Source of the DNA: JBGAPH01 sp046349955
GTDB taxonomy: Bacteria > Planctomycetota > Planctomycetia > Pirellulales > JBGAPH01
NCBI GenBank assembly: GCA_046349955.1
Contig: JAXMBI010000001.1
Coordinates: 377,302 to 441,301, forward strand
Length of the DNA: 64,000 nt
Reading direction: 5' to 3'
In this document: positions 16,541 to 25,161 of the stretch, in pieces
How positions within the stretch are numbered: the stretch's first letter is position 1
How the letters are laid out: each line of letters begins with the position of its first letter
Program-made: the position numbers and the translations under genes
The notes under the pieces: model-generated
Told to the model about the DNA's origin: nothing
Seen by the model: only the letters and a program-made list of their open reading frames with translations
Databases searched by the model: none

Positions 16541-17330
16541 GCGGCATGCGGAGCCCGTCGTAGGCCAGTTCCATGCCAGAGGGCAACTGCGAGCTCGTCG
16601 CCTCGTGTTCGAGTTCATGCGACATGTGAGTGAACAGCGTCCGTTTGGCGCCGACGCGCTCGGCGATGGCGATCGCCTCGGTCAGGCTGAAATGCGTTAC
16701 GTGGGGCCGGGGTCGCAGGGCGTCAAGGATGAGCACGTCGAGCCCCGAGAGCAACGGCCACGTTTCGTTGGGGATGAAGTTGCAGTCGGTGCAGTAGGCG
16801 ACCTTGCCCACGCGGAACCCCAACACTTGCGAGCGGCCATGGGCCAGACGCAGGGGGATGACGGTGACGCCCAGAAGTTCGAACCGCTCGGTGGCGATCC
16901 GCCGTAAGTCCAGCTGCGGCACTCCGCCCGCGTAGTGGGCGGCATTGTGCTCGAACGCGTAGTCGAATGAGCGGCGGATGCGCGACTCGACCTCGGCTTC
17001 GCAGAACACCGGCAAGGGGTGGCCCAGGTAGTGCGGAAAGAGCCGCAGATCGTCGAGCCCGAAGACGTGGTCGGCGTGCCCATGAGTATAGAGCACGGCT
17101 TGGAGCCGTCCGATCTTGGCGCGCAGCAGTTGGGTCCGTAGGTCGGGCGGGGTGTCGATCAGCAGCACGCCGCCGGGCAGCCCCAGGGCCACGGCGCAGC
17201 GGAGACGCTGGTTGCGAGGGTTGCTGCTGGTGCAGGTCGGGCAGGAACAGCCGACGACCGGAACGCCCACCGAGGTGCCCGTGCCGAGGAACTCGAGATG
17301 TCCGGCCAGACCGTCGGGGACATGGAGCAT
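16533..17330 (-). CDS. PhnP-like MBL-fold metallohydrolase
   Basis: A 265-residue metallo-beta-lactamase-fold hydrolase of the PhnP/phosphodiesterase group. The metal motif HxHxDH is intact in 'YTHGHADHVFGLDDLR' (His83, His85, Asp87, His88). The N-terminal 'GCSCPTC' (Cys28, Cys30, Cys33) matches the structural zinc site typical of PhnP. Later metal ligands fit 'LRLAHGRS', 'YCTDCN' and 'TLFTHMSHELEH'. PhnP itself cleaves cyclic phosphodiesters. No phn genes are nearby, so the substrate is unknown. The ATG at 17330 is chosen because codons further upstream have no family similarity. Its end overlaps the convergent gene by eight bases. Confidence 0.85.
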   Translation of the reverse strand: MLHVPDGLAGHLEFLGTGTSVGVPVVGCSCPTCTSSNPRNQRLRCAVALGLPGGVLLIDTPPDLRTQLLRAKIGRLQAVLYTHGHADHVFGLDDLRLFPHYLGHPLPVFCEAEVESRIRRSFDYAFEHNAAHYAGGVPQLDLRRIATERFELLGVTVIPLRLAHGRSQVLGFRVGKVAYCTDCNFIPNETWPLLSGLDVLILDALRPRPHVTHFSLTEAIAIAERVGAKRTLFTHMSHELEHEATSSQLPSGMELAYDGLRMPLT

Positions 17331-17559
17331 GGGCTTCGACACGGCTTCCAGCAGGGTTCGGGCCCAGAGCCAAGCGGGCGTTCCAGCACAAGCGCAGGGG
17401 CGATGTGTCCGGAAAAGCCGGCCGCCGCTCGGCGCCTGATTGCCAGCAGCCTGCCACAATCGCCGGGCGAAAGCAAGCTACTAGCTCATTGGCACTTAGG
17501 ACGGCGACGGCTGTCGAAAACCGGTGCTCTGCCAGGCCCCAACCCCGCCCAGAGCGCGC

Positions 17560-17588
17560 TTGACCCATACGGCCGATCGCTATAAATT
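17560..17588 (+). promoter_or_regulatory. Predicted sigma70-type promoter of secA
   Basis: TTGACC (17560-17565) is followed 15 bases later by TATAAA (17581-17586); reading the -10 as TAAATT (17583-17588) gives the optimal 17-base spacing. Few AT-rich stretches exist in this GC-rich region. The site lies about 110 bases upstream of the secA start, giving a leader of roughly 100 bases. Confidence 0.5.
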
Positions 17589-17601
17589 ACGCTGGCGGAT
17601 C

Positions 17602-17670
17602 ATGTTACGCAATTCTCTCGCCCCGCTTGCCCTCGACTGTCGCGGGTGCATAGCCGGGCGTTTTTCTTAG
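17602..17670 (+). CDS. Possible 22-codon leader peptide upstream of secA
   Basis: An ATG at 17602, five bases after GGCGGA, opens a short frame of 22 codons (MLRNSLAPLALDCRGC and six more) that ends with TAG at 17668-17670, 28 bases before secA. It starts just downstream of the predicted promoter, so it would lie in the secA leader. No arrest motif like that of SecM is visible, and a frame this short can occur by chance. It is listed because translation of a leader is a known way to tune secA in other bacteria. Confidence 0.25.
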   Translation: MLRNSLAPLALDCRGCIAGRFS

Positions 17671-17698
17671 GGCCCCGCGAGGCCGCACGGCGCAATCC

Positions 17699-20600
17699 AT
17701 GGAACTCTTGGAACGTGTTTGGGAAGGGATTGGCAGCGGCGCCAATGGAATCGGCTCCGCGATCGAGCGCGGGTTGACCTCTCTGTTCGGCTCGTCCAAT
17801 GCCCGGTATATCCGCAAGCTGCAGGGCAAAGTAGCGGCGGTCAATGCGCTCGAGGCCAAATACCAGGCCAAGAGCGACGAGCAGCTCCGCCAGCAGACGT
17901 CCGAGTTCCGCAAGCGGCTCGAGGCCGGCGAAACGCTCGACGATCTGCTCGTCGAAGCCTTTGCCGTGTGCCGCGAAGGGGGCCGCCGCTTCCTCAATAT
18001 GCGGCACTACGATGTTCAGCTCGTGGGCGGCATGATCCTCCACGGCGGCAACATCGCCGAAATGGTCACCGGCGAAGGCAAAACGCTCGTCGCCACCCTG
18101 CCTGCCTACCTCAATGCGCTCTCGGGCAAGGGCGTGCATGTGATCACGGTCAACGACTACCTGGCCCGCCGCGACATGGAGTGGATGGGCCCGCTCTACA
18201 TGGGGCTGGGGCTTACGGTCGGCGCCATTCAGAACGACATGCCGACCGGCGACCGGCAAAAGGCCTACGCCTGCGACATCACGTACGGCACGAACAACGA
18301 GTTTGGCTTCGACTACCTGCGCGACAACATGCGTCCGGCGGCCCGCGGCGATCACCGCTATCCGAAGGACTATCAGCAGTGCCAGGGGCCGCTGAACTTC
18401 GCGATCATCGACGAAGTCGACAACATCCTCATCGACGAAGCCCGCACGCCGCTGATCATTTCGGGCCCGGCGCACGACGACGTGTCGCGCTATGCGCGGG
18501 CCGACAAGATCGCCCGCCAGTTGGTGCGCGACCAGCATTTCGAAGTGAAGGAGAAGGAGCACTCGGTGCACCTCACCGAGTCCGGCGTGCGGCTGGCCGA
18601 GCAGCTGGCCGGCGTAGAGAGCTTCTACACCGCCGGCAACATGGAGTGGCCGCACCTGATCGACAATTCGCTCAAGGCGCACCACCTCTACAAGCGGGAC
18701 GTGAACTACGTCGTGAGTCACGACAAGGACGGCGGCGAGGTGATCATCGTCGACGAGTTCACGGGGCGCTTGATGCCGGGCCGCAACTGGAGCGACGGCC
18801 TGCATCAGGCGGTCGAGGCCAAGGAAAATGTGAAGATCAAGCAAGAGAACCAGACGCTCGCCACGATCACGCTGCAGAACTTCTTCAAGCTCTACAACAA
18901 GCTCTGCGGCATGACCGGCACGGCCATGACCGAGGCCAACGAGTTCTGGAAGATCTACAAGCTCGACGTGGTGGCGGTGCCGACGAACCGCAACATGAAG
19001 CGGATCAATCACGCCGACGTGATCTACCGCACCGAGCGCGAAAAGTTCCAGGCCATCGCCGACGAGGTCGAGCTGGTGCATAAGTGGGACGTTATCGAGC
19101 TCAAGGACGGCAACCGCGTCGCCGGCGAGTTGGAGAGCGAGACCGAGAGCGCGCTGACGATCGTGCCGCGGGAGAAGAAAGCCCGCGAGGTGATCGAGCG
19201 CAGTCGCGTGAACGCGGTGCACAAGAAGGGGCGGCCCGTGCTGGTGGGCACGGTGTCGATCGAGAAGAGTGAACGGCTCTCCTCGATGCTCGACAAGCGG
19301 GGCGTGCCCCATCAGGTGCTCAACGCCAAGCATCACAAGCGCGAGGCCGAAATCATTTCGCAGGCCGGTCGGCTCAGCGCGGTGACGATCGCCACGAACA
19401 TGGCCGGCCGCGGCACCGACATCATCTTAGGTGGCAACCCCGAAACGATGGCCTGGGCCCAGCTCCAGGATAAGTACCCGACGCGGCTCGAGGTTCCACC
19501 CGAAGAGTGGAACACGCTTGTCGAGCAGATCGAGCAGCGGGAACACATGAAGGCCCAGGGGCGCGAAGTGGCGGCGCTGGGCGGGCTGCACGTGATCGGC
19601 TCCGAGCGGCACGAGGCTCGCCGCATCGACTTGCAGCTTCGCGGCCGTTGCGGCCGGCAAGGCGACCCCGGCAGCAGCCGCTTCTTCCTGTCGCTCGAAG
19701 ACGACCTGATGCGGATCTTCGCCGGCGAGTGGGTGAAGAACGTGCTCACGCGGCTCGGCATGCAGGAAGGCGAAGCGATCGAAAGCCGCATGGTCAGCCG
19801 GCGGATCGAGGGCGCTCAGAAGAAAGTCGAGGAGCGCAACTTCGAGGTTCGCAAGAGCCTGCTCGAATACGACGAGGTGATGGACCAGCAGCGGAAGCGG
19901 GTGTACGGCTATCGCCAGAGCATTCTTGATGGCGAGAACTGCCGCGGCCTGCTGCTCGAGATGATCGACCGGCAGATCGATCTGTACCTCGACCGCTTCC
20001 TCGACAAGGACTACGGCGCCGAAACATTCGCCAAGTGGGCGGGCAGCCGTCTGGTTTGCGAACTCGAGGCCAGCGACTTCCGCGGCCTCGACTACCCCAC
20101 CGCCGAGCGCTACGCCAAGGACCAGGCCGAACGGCTGGCCGACACCGCGATCTACGACGCGATCGAAGAGAACCTGCCTGAAGGCGAAGATGAATCGGAG
20201 TGGAACTGGGAGGCGCTGGCCAAGTTCGCGAGCACGCGGTGGAATCCGAACCTGCGCGATCGCGATCTCAAGAAGGTGGGCCGCGACCATGTGGGCGAAC
20301 TGCTGATCAAGGAATCGCGGGCAGCGATCGCCGCGGTTGACCTGAGCGAGGGCGCCCGCTTCCTCGAGGAAGATTTCGGCCAGCAAAGCACGGCGGGGTG
20401 GGTGCAGTACAAGTTTGGACTGCCCTTGGAACTCGATACGCTGCGGGACAAGGAGCCGGCGGCGATCAAATCGTTCGTGCGCGAGCAGGCTCGGGCCGTG
20501 TACGACCAGCGCGAGGCCGAGCTGCCGGTGTTGGCCGCGCTGTCGCACTTCGCCGGCCGTGATTCGGCCGAGCGCAAGCCGCTCGATCGCGAGGCGCTGC

Positions 20601-21385
20601 TCCGCTGGGCTCAAGACCGCCTGGGCGCCCAGCTCACGCTCGAAGAATTGAGTAGCAAGTCGCAGGAAGATCTCTATGCCCTGTTGCTCGAAGCCAGCCG
20701 CACGCATCAGCAGCAGGCCAGCCGTACGCGGGTCGAGATCGACGAGCGGGTCCACAAGCTGTTCGCTGGCGGCGGGCACGGCGGCAACGGCGCCCTCACC
20801 TCGCTTGCCGACTGGATGCAAGACAAGCTGCGGCTCGAGATCCCCCGCGGGGAGCTCGAGCGGCTCGACGAGGCAGGTTTGCGCAAGCGGCTGCACACCG
20901 CCTACGATGACCGCTTCCGCCCCGAAATGCGGCAGATGGAGCGCGACGTGTTGCTCCAACTGCTCGACGACGCCTGGAAGAACCACCTGCTCTCGATGGA
21001 CCACCTGAAGAACAGCGTGGGCCTGCGGGGCTATGCCCAGCTCGACGCCAAGGTGGAGTACAAGCGGGAGGGGATGCGGCAGTTCGAAACGATGTGGAAC
21101 GCCGTGGCCGAGCGGGCGACCGATCTGGTGTTCCGCATGGAGCAGGGGGAGGCCGAAGCGCCGCGCCCCTCGAACCTGGCCAATGCCCGCGCCGTCCATG
21201 AAGAAGCCCGCCCCGTGACGGAGATCGCCAAGCAGCAGAAGGCGGCGATCGAGGCGACGCAGTCGGAAGCGCGCCCGGAGCCGATCCGCAACCGCGCGGC
21301 CAAAGTGGGCCGCAACGACCCTTGCCCCTGCGGCAGCGGGAAGAAGTACAAAGTTTGCTGCATGCGGAAGGGGGAGGCGGTGTAG
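17699..21385 (+). CDS. secA: Preprotein translocase ATPase SecA (extended form)
   Basis: The ATP-driven motor that pushes unfolded preproteins through SecYEG. Walker A is 'MVTGEGKTL' (residues 122-130), the DEAD box is 'IIDEVDNILIDEARTP' (236-251), and NBD2 has 'TVSIEKSERLSSML', 'ATNMAGRGTDI' and 'RGRCGRQGDPGSSRF'. The C-terminal zinc tail is 'NDPCPCGSGKKYKVCC'. At 1,228 residues it is some 300 longer than E. coli SecA. One insertion of about 50 residues lies in NBD2 (about 459-508, including 'VIELKDGNRVAGELESETES'), and the helical scaffold/wing region is expanded (about 830-1060). Extra length is known in planctomycete SecAs. A promoter-like site lies 110-140 bases upstream. A toxin-antitoxin pair follows 20 bases after its stop. 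Confidence 0.97.
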   Translation: MELLERVWEGIGSGANGIGSAIERGLTSLFGSSNARYIRKLQGKVAAVNALEAKYQAKSDEQLRQQTSEFRKRLEAGETLDDLLVEAFAVCREGGRRFLNMRHYDVQLVGGMILHGGNIAEMVTGEGKTLVATLPAYLNALSGKGVHVITVNDYLARRDMEWMGPLYMGLGLTVGAIQNDMPTGDRQKAYACDITYGTNNEFGFDYLRDNMRPAARGDHRYPKDYQQCQGPLNFAIIDEVDNILIDEARTPLIISGPAHDDVSRYARADKIARQLVRDQHFEVKEKEHSVHLTESGVRLAEQLAGVESFYTAGNMEWPHLIDNSLKAHHLYKRDVNYVVSHDKDGGEVIIVDEFTGRLMPGRNWSDGLHQAVEAKENVKIKQENQTLATITLQNFFKLYNKLCGMTGTAMTEANEFWKIYKLDVVAVPTNRNMKRINHADVIYRTEREKFQAIADEVELVHKWDVIELKDGNRVAGELESETESALTIVPREKKAREVIERSRVNAVHKKGRPVLVGTVSIEKSERLSSMLDKRGVPHQVLNAKHHKREAEIISQAGRLSAVTIATNMAGRGTDIILGGNPETMAWAQLQDKYPTRLEVPPEEWNTLVEQIEQREHMKAQGREVAALGGLHVIGSERHEARRIDLQLRGRCGRQGDPGSSRFFLSLEDDLMRIFAGEWVKNVLTRLGMQEGEAIESRMVSRRIEGAQKKVEERNFEVRKSLLEYDEVMDQQRKRVYGYRQSILDGENCRGLLLEMIDRQIDLYLDRFLDKDYGAETFAKWAGSRLVCELEASDFRGLDYPTAERYAKDQAERLADTAIYDAIEENLPEGEDESEWNWEALAKFASTRWNPNLRDRDLKKVGRDHVGELLIKESRAAIAAVDLSEGARFLEEDFGQQSTAGWVQYKFGLPLELDTLRDKEPAAIKSFVREQARAVYDQREAELPVLAALSHFAGRDSAERKPLDREALLRWAQDRLGAQLTLEELSSKSQEDLYALLLEASRTHQQQASRTRVEIDERVHKLFAGGGHGGNGALTSLADWMQDKLRLEIPRGELERLDEAGLRKRLHTAYDDRFRPEMRQMERDVLLQLLDDAWKNHLLSMDHLKNSVGLRGYAQLDAKVEYKREGMRQFETMWNAVAERATDLVFRMEQGEAEAPRPSNLANARAVHEEARPVTEIAKQQKAAIEATQSEARPEPIRNRAAKVGRNDPCPCGSGKKYKVCCMRKGEAV

Positions 21386-21404
21386 CCGCTTCCGAGGGAA
21401 TCCG

Positions 21405-21641
21405 ATGATCGATTCCAACTTGCGAGAACAGCTCCTTACGAAGTTCGACGTACTCCCCGTCGATCAGCAGCGCCGGGTGCTCGACTTTGCGCTTAGTCTG
21501 CCGCACGCGGGCGTCGAGCCCCCGGAGGGGACATCCGGTCAAGATCTCGTTCGTTTTGTCGGTTTGGTCAGCGCTGAGGATGCCGCAGAAATGATGCGCG
21601 CGATCGAAGACGCGTTCGAGCAAGTCGAACCCGATGAATGA
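21405..21641 (+). CDS. Putative antitoxin of a VapBC-type pair (DUF2281-like)
   Basis: A 78-residue acidic protein with the pattern of DUF2281-type antitoxins: an N-terminal helix 'LREQLLTKFDVLPVDQQRRV', 'LDFALSLPHAG', then a short linker and 'RFVGLVSAEDAAEMMRAIED', and an acidic end 'EQVEPDE'. The ATG is preceded by GAGGGA at good spacing. Its stop overlaps the PIN-domain toxin gene by eight bases, the usual arrangement for a co-translated antitoxin-toxin pair. It probably neutralises the toxin by direct binding and represses the operon. It begins only 20 bases after secA, so read-through from secA is likely. Confidence 0.75.
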   Translation: MIDSNLREQLLTKFDVLPVDQQRRVLDFALSLPHAGVEPPEGTSGQDLVRFVGLVSAEDAAEMMRAIEDAFEQVEPDE

Positions 21642-22023
21642 CAGATTCCTCCTCGATACGAATGTCGTCATCCAAGTGCTGAAGGGCGCGCCGCAGGCAG
21701 AGGCTCGATTGGCCGCAATGCTCGAGGTTTTTTTGCCCGTAGTTGCAGCCGCGGAATTGCTCTACGGGGCGGAAAAGTCTGCTCGGCGAAGTGAGCAGCT
21801 GGAAAAGGTGAACCAGTTCTTGCTGCAGATCAGAATCTTGCCTTGCAGCCTCGACGTTGCTCGTACGTACGCGAGAATCAACCATTCGCTCCGTGCTCTA
21901 GGCAAACCGATCCCACAAAACGATATGTGGATCGCCGCCATCGCCATCGCCCATGGGCTGACGCTGATCACGACCGACCGTCACTTCGAGGAGATCGAAG
22001 GGCTCAGCCTCGGCGCGTGGTAG
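21634..22023 (+). CDS. vapC: PIN-domain ribonuclease toxin (VapC family)
   Basis: A 129-residue PIN-fold protein with all four acidic metal ligands in place: Asp8 ('FLLDTNVVI'), Glu41 ('VAAAELLYGAEKS'), Asp97 ('QNDMWIAAIAIAHG') and Asp115 ('LITTDRHFEEI'). VapC toxins are Mg2+-dependent endoribonucleases that cleave tRNA or rRNA. The length is typical and the frame intact, so it is probably active. It overlaps its putative antitoxin by eight bases. The RNA target cannot be predicted. Confidence 0.88.
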   Translation: MNDRFLLDTNVVIQVLKGAPQAEARLAAMLEVFLPVVAAAELLYGAEKSARRSEQLEKVNQFLLQIRILPCSLDVARTYARINHSLRALGKPIPQNDMWIAAIAIAHGLTLITTDRHFEEIEGLSLGAW

Positions 22024-22165
22024 GGGCCCCTTAGGCCGGCACGCTCCAACTGCGCTAAGATAAAGAACCTGCCCAAGCCGCGACGATAATGCCTGTTGGG
22101 GCGTTTTTCGCAGGCAGGGGCGACAAGCTCGACTGAATTCCGGCCCAGGTAAAGGATGCCCTGCG

Positions 22166-23488
22166 GTGCGTTATCTGCTCAATCTCATCTACCTGGCTGT
22201 CCTGTTGCTGGCCGCCCCCTGGCTCGCTGCCCAGGCGGTCCGCAAAGGAAAGTATCGCCAGGGCTGGCTGCAGAAGTTCTTCGGCCTCGTGCCGCGCCGG
22301 GCCGGCGAGAGGCCATGCCTGTGGCTGCACGCCGTGAGCGTGGGCGAGGTGAATTTGCTGGCTACGCTGCTCCGCCGGCTGCAGGCGGCGTTGCCGGGCT
22401 GGGATTTCGTCGTTTCCACCACGACGATGACGGGCTACGCGCTCGCCAAAACGCGCTATCCCGACGTGCCCGTCTGCTACTGCCCTCTCGACTTCAGTTG
22501 GTCGGTGGCGGCCGCGGTGCGGCGCATCCGCCCCGACGTGCTCGTGCTCGCCGAACTCGAACTCTGGCCCAACTTGATCGGCGCTTGCCGCGCGGCGGGC
22601 GCCCGCGTGGCGGTGGTCAATGGCCGGCTGAGCGATCGCAGCTTCCGTGGGTACCGGCTGCTCCGCCCCATCTTGGGCCGGTTGCTGCGCCAGATCGATT
22701 TGATCGCCGCTCAGAACGACCAATACGCCGGCCGCTTCCGGGCGCTCGGGGCCGCCGAGCAATCGCTTTGCGTCACGGGCTCACTCAAGTACGACGGGGC
22801 TCAAACCGAGCGGGCCAACCCGCGCACCCAGCGGCTTGCGCGGCTGGCTGGCTTTGCTCCGGGCGACACCGTGTTCCTCGCCGGCAGCACCGGCGAGCCC
22901 GAGGAAGCGCTGGCTTTGGCCGCCTTTTCTCAACTCGCGGCCAAGGCGCCGCGGTTGCGCTTGGTGATCGTGCCCCGGCATCCGGATCGGTTCGACGCGG
23001 TGGCCGAACTGCTCGAATCGAGCGGCCATCCCTGGCAACGGCGCAGCGCTCTGGACCATACTCCGGCCACCCCCAACGCCCGCATTCTGCTGGTCGATCA
23101 GGTCGGCGAGCTGGGCGCCTGGTGGGGGACCGCGCAGATCGGTTTCGTGGGGGGCAGCCTGTGCGGGCGCGGCGGACAGAACATGATCGAGCCGGCTGCC
23201 TATGGGGTAGCCGTGTCGTTTGGCCCCAACACGCGCAACTTTCGCGACATCGTGGCCGGCCTGCTGGCGGCCGAAGGGGCCGTGGTGGTCGAAGACGGTC
23301 AATCGCTCGCGCAGTTTGTGGAGCGTTGTCTGCAGGATCTGGCGTACGCCGAGCAGTTGGGGCGTCGCGCCGCGGCACACGTAGCCAGTCAGCTCGGCGC
23401 CACCGAGCGCACCGTGGGGCGGCTGTTGGCACTGACCGGCGAGGGCGCCAGCGACACCTCGTCGGCAGCGATTCGCGCGGCCGCCTAG
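22166..23488 (+). CDS. kdtA: 3-deoxy-D-manno-octulosonic acid (Kdo) transferase
   Basis: A 440-residue GT-B glycosyltransferase (GT30/WaaA) that attaches Kdo to lipid A precursors at the inner membrane. Diagnostic features are the N-terminal membrane anchor ('NLIYLAVLLLAAPWLA'), 'WLHAVSVGEVNL', 'TTTMTGYALAK', 'ELELWPNLIGACRAAGARV', 'NGRLSDRSFRGYR', 'LAGSTGEPEEALAL', 'VPRHPDRFD' and the donor-site 'VGGSLCGRGGQNMIEPAAYG'. The GTG start at 22166 follows an AAAGGA-type site. It implies LPS-like lipids. A DNase I-fold membrane-anchored protein follows 36 bases later. Confidence 0.94.
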   Translation: MRYLLNLIYLAVLLLAAPWLAAQAVRKGKYRQGWLQKFFGLVPRRAGERPCLWLHAVSVGEVNLLATLLRRLQAALPGWDFVVSTTTMTGYALAKTRYPDVPVCYCPLDFSWSVAAAVRRIRPDVLVLAELELWPNLIGACRAAGARVAVVNGRLSDRSFRGYRLLRPILGRLLRQIDLIAAQNDQYAGRFRALGAAEQSLCVTGSLKYDGAQTERANPRTQRLARLAGFAPGDTVFLAGSTGEPEEALALAAFSQLAAKAPRLRLVIVPRHPDRFDAVAELLESSGHPWQRRSALDHTPATPNARILLVDQVGELGAWWGTAQIGFVGGSLCGRGGQNMIEPAAYGVAVSFGPNTRNFRDIVAGLLAAEGAVVVEDGQSLAQFVERCLQDLAYAEQLGRRAAAHVASQLGATERTVGRLLALTGEGASDTSSAAIRAAA

Positions 23489-23524
23489 TCGTTTGGAGTG
23501 GCTCAGGGCCTGGGAGCTCGAAGC

Positions 23525-24460
23525 ATGAAAAAGCTGCTGCTGCTCATACTTGCTGGCGGAGTGCTCGGCGGCGGCGCGTACCTGGCGCAGCACTACGATC
23601 TCGAGGGGCTGAAGAAGTTGCAGTTCCTGCCGCGCTCGAGTAAGCGGGCCTACGCCGGCGACCGCGAGGCCGGACGGGTCGAAGGAGCGGTGCGGGTGGC
23701 CGTCTATCGCCTGGCGCCCTGGGACGATTCCCAGGCCGACGATGCCCAACTCATCGATCTGCTGGCCGAATCGGTAGGGCGGTTCGATGTCACGGCGCTC
23801 GTGGGCCTGCACTCAGCCGAACATTTGCTCACGCGGCTGACCGCCCGGCTCAGCGCTGCGGGCAGGAACTACGAATACGCTCTGGGACCGTTGGTCGGCG
23901 CCGAGGGGGAGCGGCAGCGGTTCGCCTTCGTCTACGACGCGCAAACGCTGCTGCTCGACCGCAGCCGGCTCTACACCGTGCGCGATCCCGACAATCTATT
24001 GAGCGCCGATCCGCTGGTCGGCTGGTTCCGCGCCCTCGGGCCCGACCCTAAGGCGGCATTCACCTTTTCCCTGGTGGCCGCGAACGTCTCACCCCGCCGC
24101 GCCGATTCCGAACTCGCAGCGCTCGAGCAGACCCTGCGGGCGGTGCGCCAAGACGGCCGCGAAGAAGACGACGTGATCCTCGCACTGAGCCTGCCCGAAG
24201 GGCAGTCGAGCCTGGGGCCGCTCGAATGGTTGCCGCAAGGAAGCGTGGCCCCAGCCGCTGGCCGGGCCACGGGAATTCACGGGAATGAGCGGTTGGACGC
24301 CCTGGTCTTCCAGACCTCGGCCACGCTCGAATACTTCGGGCATTCCGGCGTGCTCGACCTGGTGCGGACGCTCAATTTGACCACCCAGCAGGTGGAGCGG
24401 CTATCGCCGCGCCTGCCGGTGTGGGCCGATTTTACGGCGGTCGAGGCGCTCGGGCAGTAG
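23525..24460 (+). CDS. DNase I-fold (EEP superfamily) protein lacking catalytic residues
   Basis: A 311-residue protein with an N-terminal membrane anchor ('LLLLILAGGVLGGGAYLA') and the overall EEP layout: a first strand 'GAVRVAVYRLAPWD', 'VTALVGLHSAEHLLTRLTAR', 'QRFAFVYDAQTLLLD', 'GWFRALGPDPKAAFTFSLVA', 'DDVILALSLPEG' and 'LPVWADFTA'. At the positions where active enzymes have a metal-binding Asn and Glu, the 'GDFN' pair and the 'SDH' motif, this protein has unrelated residues. It is therefore probably a non-enzymatic member acting by binding. GGGAG lies ahead of the ATG at 23525. Its position between kdtA and an amidotransferase gene gives no clue to its role. Confidence 0.65.
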   Translation: MKKLLLLILAGGVLGGGAYLAQHYDLEGLKKLQFLPRSSKRAYAGDREAGRVEGAVRVAVYRLAPWDDSQADDAQLIDLLAESVGRFDVTALVGLHSAEHLLTRLTARLSAAGRNYEYALGPLVGAEGERQRFAFVYDAQTLLLDRSRLYTVRDPDNLLSADPLVGWFRALGPDPKAAFTFSLVAANVSPRRADSELAALEQTLRAVRQDGREEDDVILALSLPEGQSSLGPLEWLPQGSVAPAAGRATGIHGNERLDALVFQTSATLEYFGHSGVLDLVRTLNLTTQQVERLSPRLPVWADFTAVEALGQ

Positions 24461-24564
24461 TCGCCGGCGCCGCCCCGCGTGGCCGCCAGCCTTGCGTCGG
24501 AATATACTGAAAACGCTGGGCGTAGCTCGCCCAAACCTCCTCGCGGCGCCGCCCCAGAGTTCGC

Positions 24565-25157
<593 letters not shown>

Positions 25158-25161
<4 letters not shown>

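Noticed and set aside
24503..24508. TATACT before the TrpG/PabA gene, and TATACT at 33365 before the ABM gene, as promoters
   Set aside because: Neither has a plausible -35 hexamer at 16-18 bases, so they are mentioned only in the gene notes.
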